Shown here in pieces: positions 63,605 through 64,000 of a stretch of DNA of 64,000 nt; within the stretch, counting starts at the first letter, position 1, and each line of letters starts with the position of its first letter. This DNA is from Caulobacter sp. X (GTDB lineage: Bacteria > Pseudomonadota > Alphaproteobacteria > Caulobacterales > Caulobacteraceae), in contig NZ_PEGF01000001.1 in NCBI RefSeq assembly GCF_002742635.1, positions 2,356,001 through 2,420,000 on the forward strand, read 5' to 3'. The notes beneath the pieces are model-generated. The model had not been told where the DNA came from. It searched no databases and saw nothing but the letters and a program-made list of their open reading frames with translations. A program made the translations under genes and the position numbers.

Positions 63605-64000
63605 TTAGCCAGCCTTGGCGACCCAGGCGGTGATGGCCGGCAGGCGATCCTGGCGGATCTTGGCGCGGTTCAGCACCGAGGCGGCCGCCTTTTCGGCTTC
63701 CTTGCGCGAGCCCTCGGCCAGATTGGCCGCGGCGTAGGCCTTGATCTTGTCGGCCATGGCCGGGTTCGACGAGCCCGAGCCCAGGCCCGGGATGAACCGG
63801 GTGCGCGAGCTGGTGTCGACCTTGGCGTTGACCGCGTCCTTGTTGGCCACCGCCCAGTCGAAGGTCATGTCCGGGAAATTGCCGGCGACGCGCGAGATCA
63901 TCGTGCTCGACAGGGTCTCGCCCGGCTCGGGAGTCAGGGCTAGCTCCAGCGCCTTCTTGGCCAGGGCCTCGTTCTCGGCCGAGGCCAGCAGCGAGTAGAG
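63605..64000 (-). CDS. M1-family aminopeptidase, C-terminal 131 residues (cut by window edge)
   Basis: Only the 3' end is inside the window. The visible part is a helical repeat with A-E-N-E-A-L-A, L-S-S-T-M-I-S-R-V-A-G-N, F-D-W-A-V-A-N and F-I-P-G-L-G-S-G-S-S-N, the pattern of the ERAP1-like C-terminal domain of M1 zinc aminopeptidases. The catalytic H-E-x-x-H part lies outside. An internal ATG at 63901 is not the start, because the similarity continues upstream of it to the window edge. Confidence 0.85.
   Translation of the reverse strand, partial: LYSLLASAENEALAKKALELALTPEPGETLSSTMISRVAGNFPDMTFDWAVANKDAVNAKVDTSSRTRFIPGLGSGSSNPAMADKIKAYAAANLAEGSRKEAEKAAASVLNRAKIRQDRLPAITAWVAKAG

Overview
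This window is ordinary, gene-dense chromosomal DNA from a Caulobacter-like alphaproteobacterium. It is very GC-rich, with strong third-position GC bias and short or overlapping gene junctions. The gene order is one seen in alphaproteobacterial core regions: dnaK-dnaJ, then tsaB-rimI-fur-miaB-phoH-ybeY-corC-lnt-xre-metK-trmB, and rimP-nusA-ylxR-infB-rbfA-truB-rpsO-pnp. I infer the genus from this content, from promoter shapes resembling the Caulobacter housekeeping consensus, and from dispersed intergenic palindromes. I see no insertion sequence, prophage, CRISPR array, tRNA, rRNA or toxin cassette. About 60 protein genes are supported.

Layout, left to right. Positions 1-3.9 kb hold heme genes (hemD edge, hemC) diverging from tsaD-gpsA-YciI-Rieske. 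A chemoreceptor (4.0-5.8 kb) converges on a complete moaA-moaD-moaE-moaB-moaC operon (5.8-8.6 kb). Next to it are a MocA-like cytidylyltransferase and a two-subunit molybdenum hydroxylase of the isoquinoline oxidoreductase type (9.5-12.1 kb), so cofactor synthesis sits beside a likely user. From 12.3 to 18 kb lie an MliC-like lipoprotein, a siroheme synthase with a truncated methyltransferase domain, an MFS transporter with a large extra loop, and a four-PAS hybrid kinase. From 18 to 21.4 kb is an iron unit (PiuC-type dioxygenase and TonB siderophore receptor behind a probable Fur box). A secreted RNase T2, an alpha/beta hydrolase and a Het-C-like secreted protein follow.

From 24 to 37 kb runs the transcription/translation block pnp, rpsO, truB, rbfA, (dienelactone hydrolase and two exported proteins), infB, ylxR, nusA, rimP, all on the minus strand. 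Positions 37-47.8 kb hold ppa and then the conserved trmB-metK-xre-lnt-corC-ybeY-phoH-miaB-fur-rimI-tsaB string. Positions 47.8-54.4 kb are more accessory: a DUF1131 lipoprotein, nitroreductase, NfuA, CYP153-type P450, trpS, murJ and a DsbA-like lipoprotein. The right end carries glnD, mutS, dnaJ, dnaK and the 3' end of an M1 aminopeptidase.

The most interesting signals are in non-coding DNA and in two odd proteins. A strong promoter for rimP-nusA-ylxR-infB overlaps a GANTC (CcrM) site, and a canonical intrinsic terminator lies in the leader only about 35 nt after the predicted start; further strong hairpins sit inside the same operon. The siroheme synthase keeps only a stub of its methyltransferase domain, and the MFS transporter carries a roughly 115-residue insert with two cysteines. 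I found no convincing wholly new multi-gene system.
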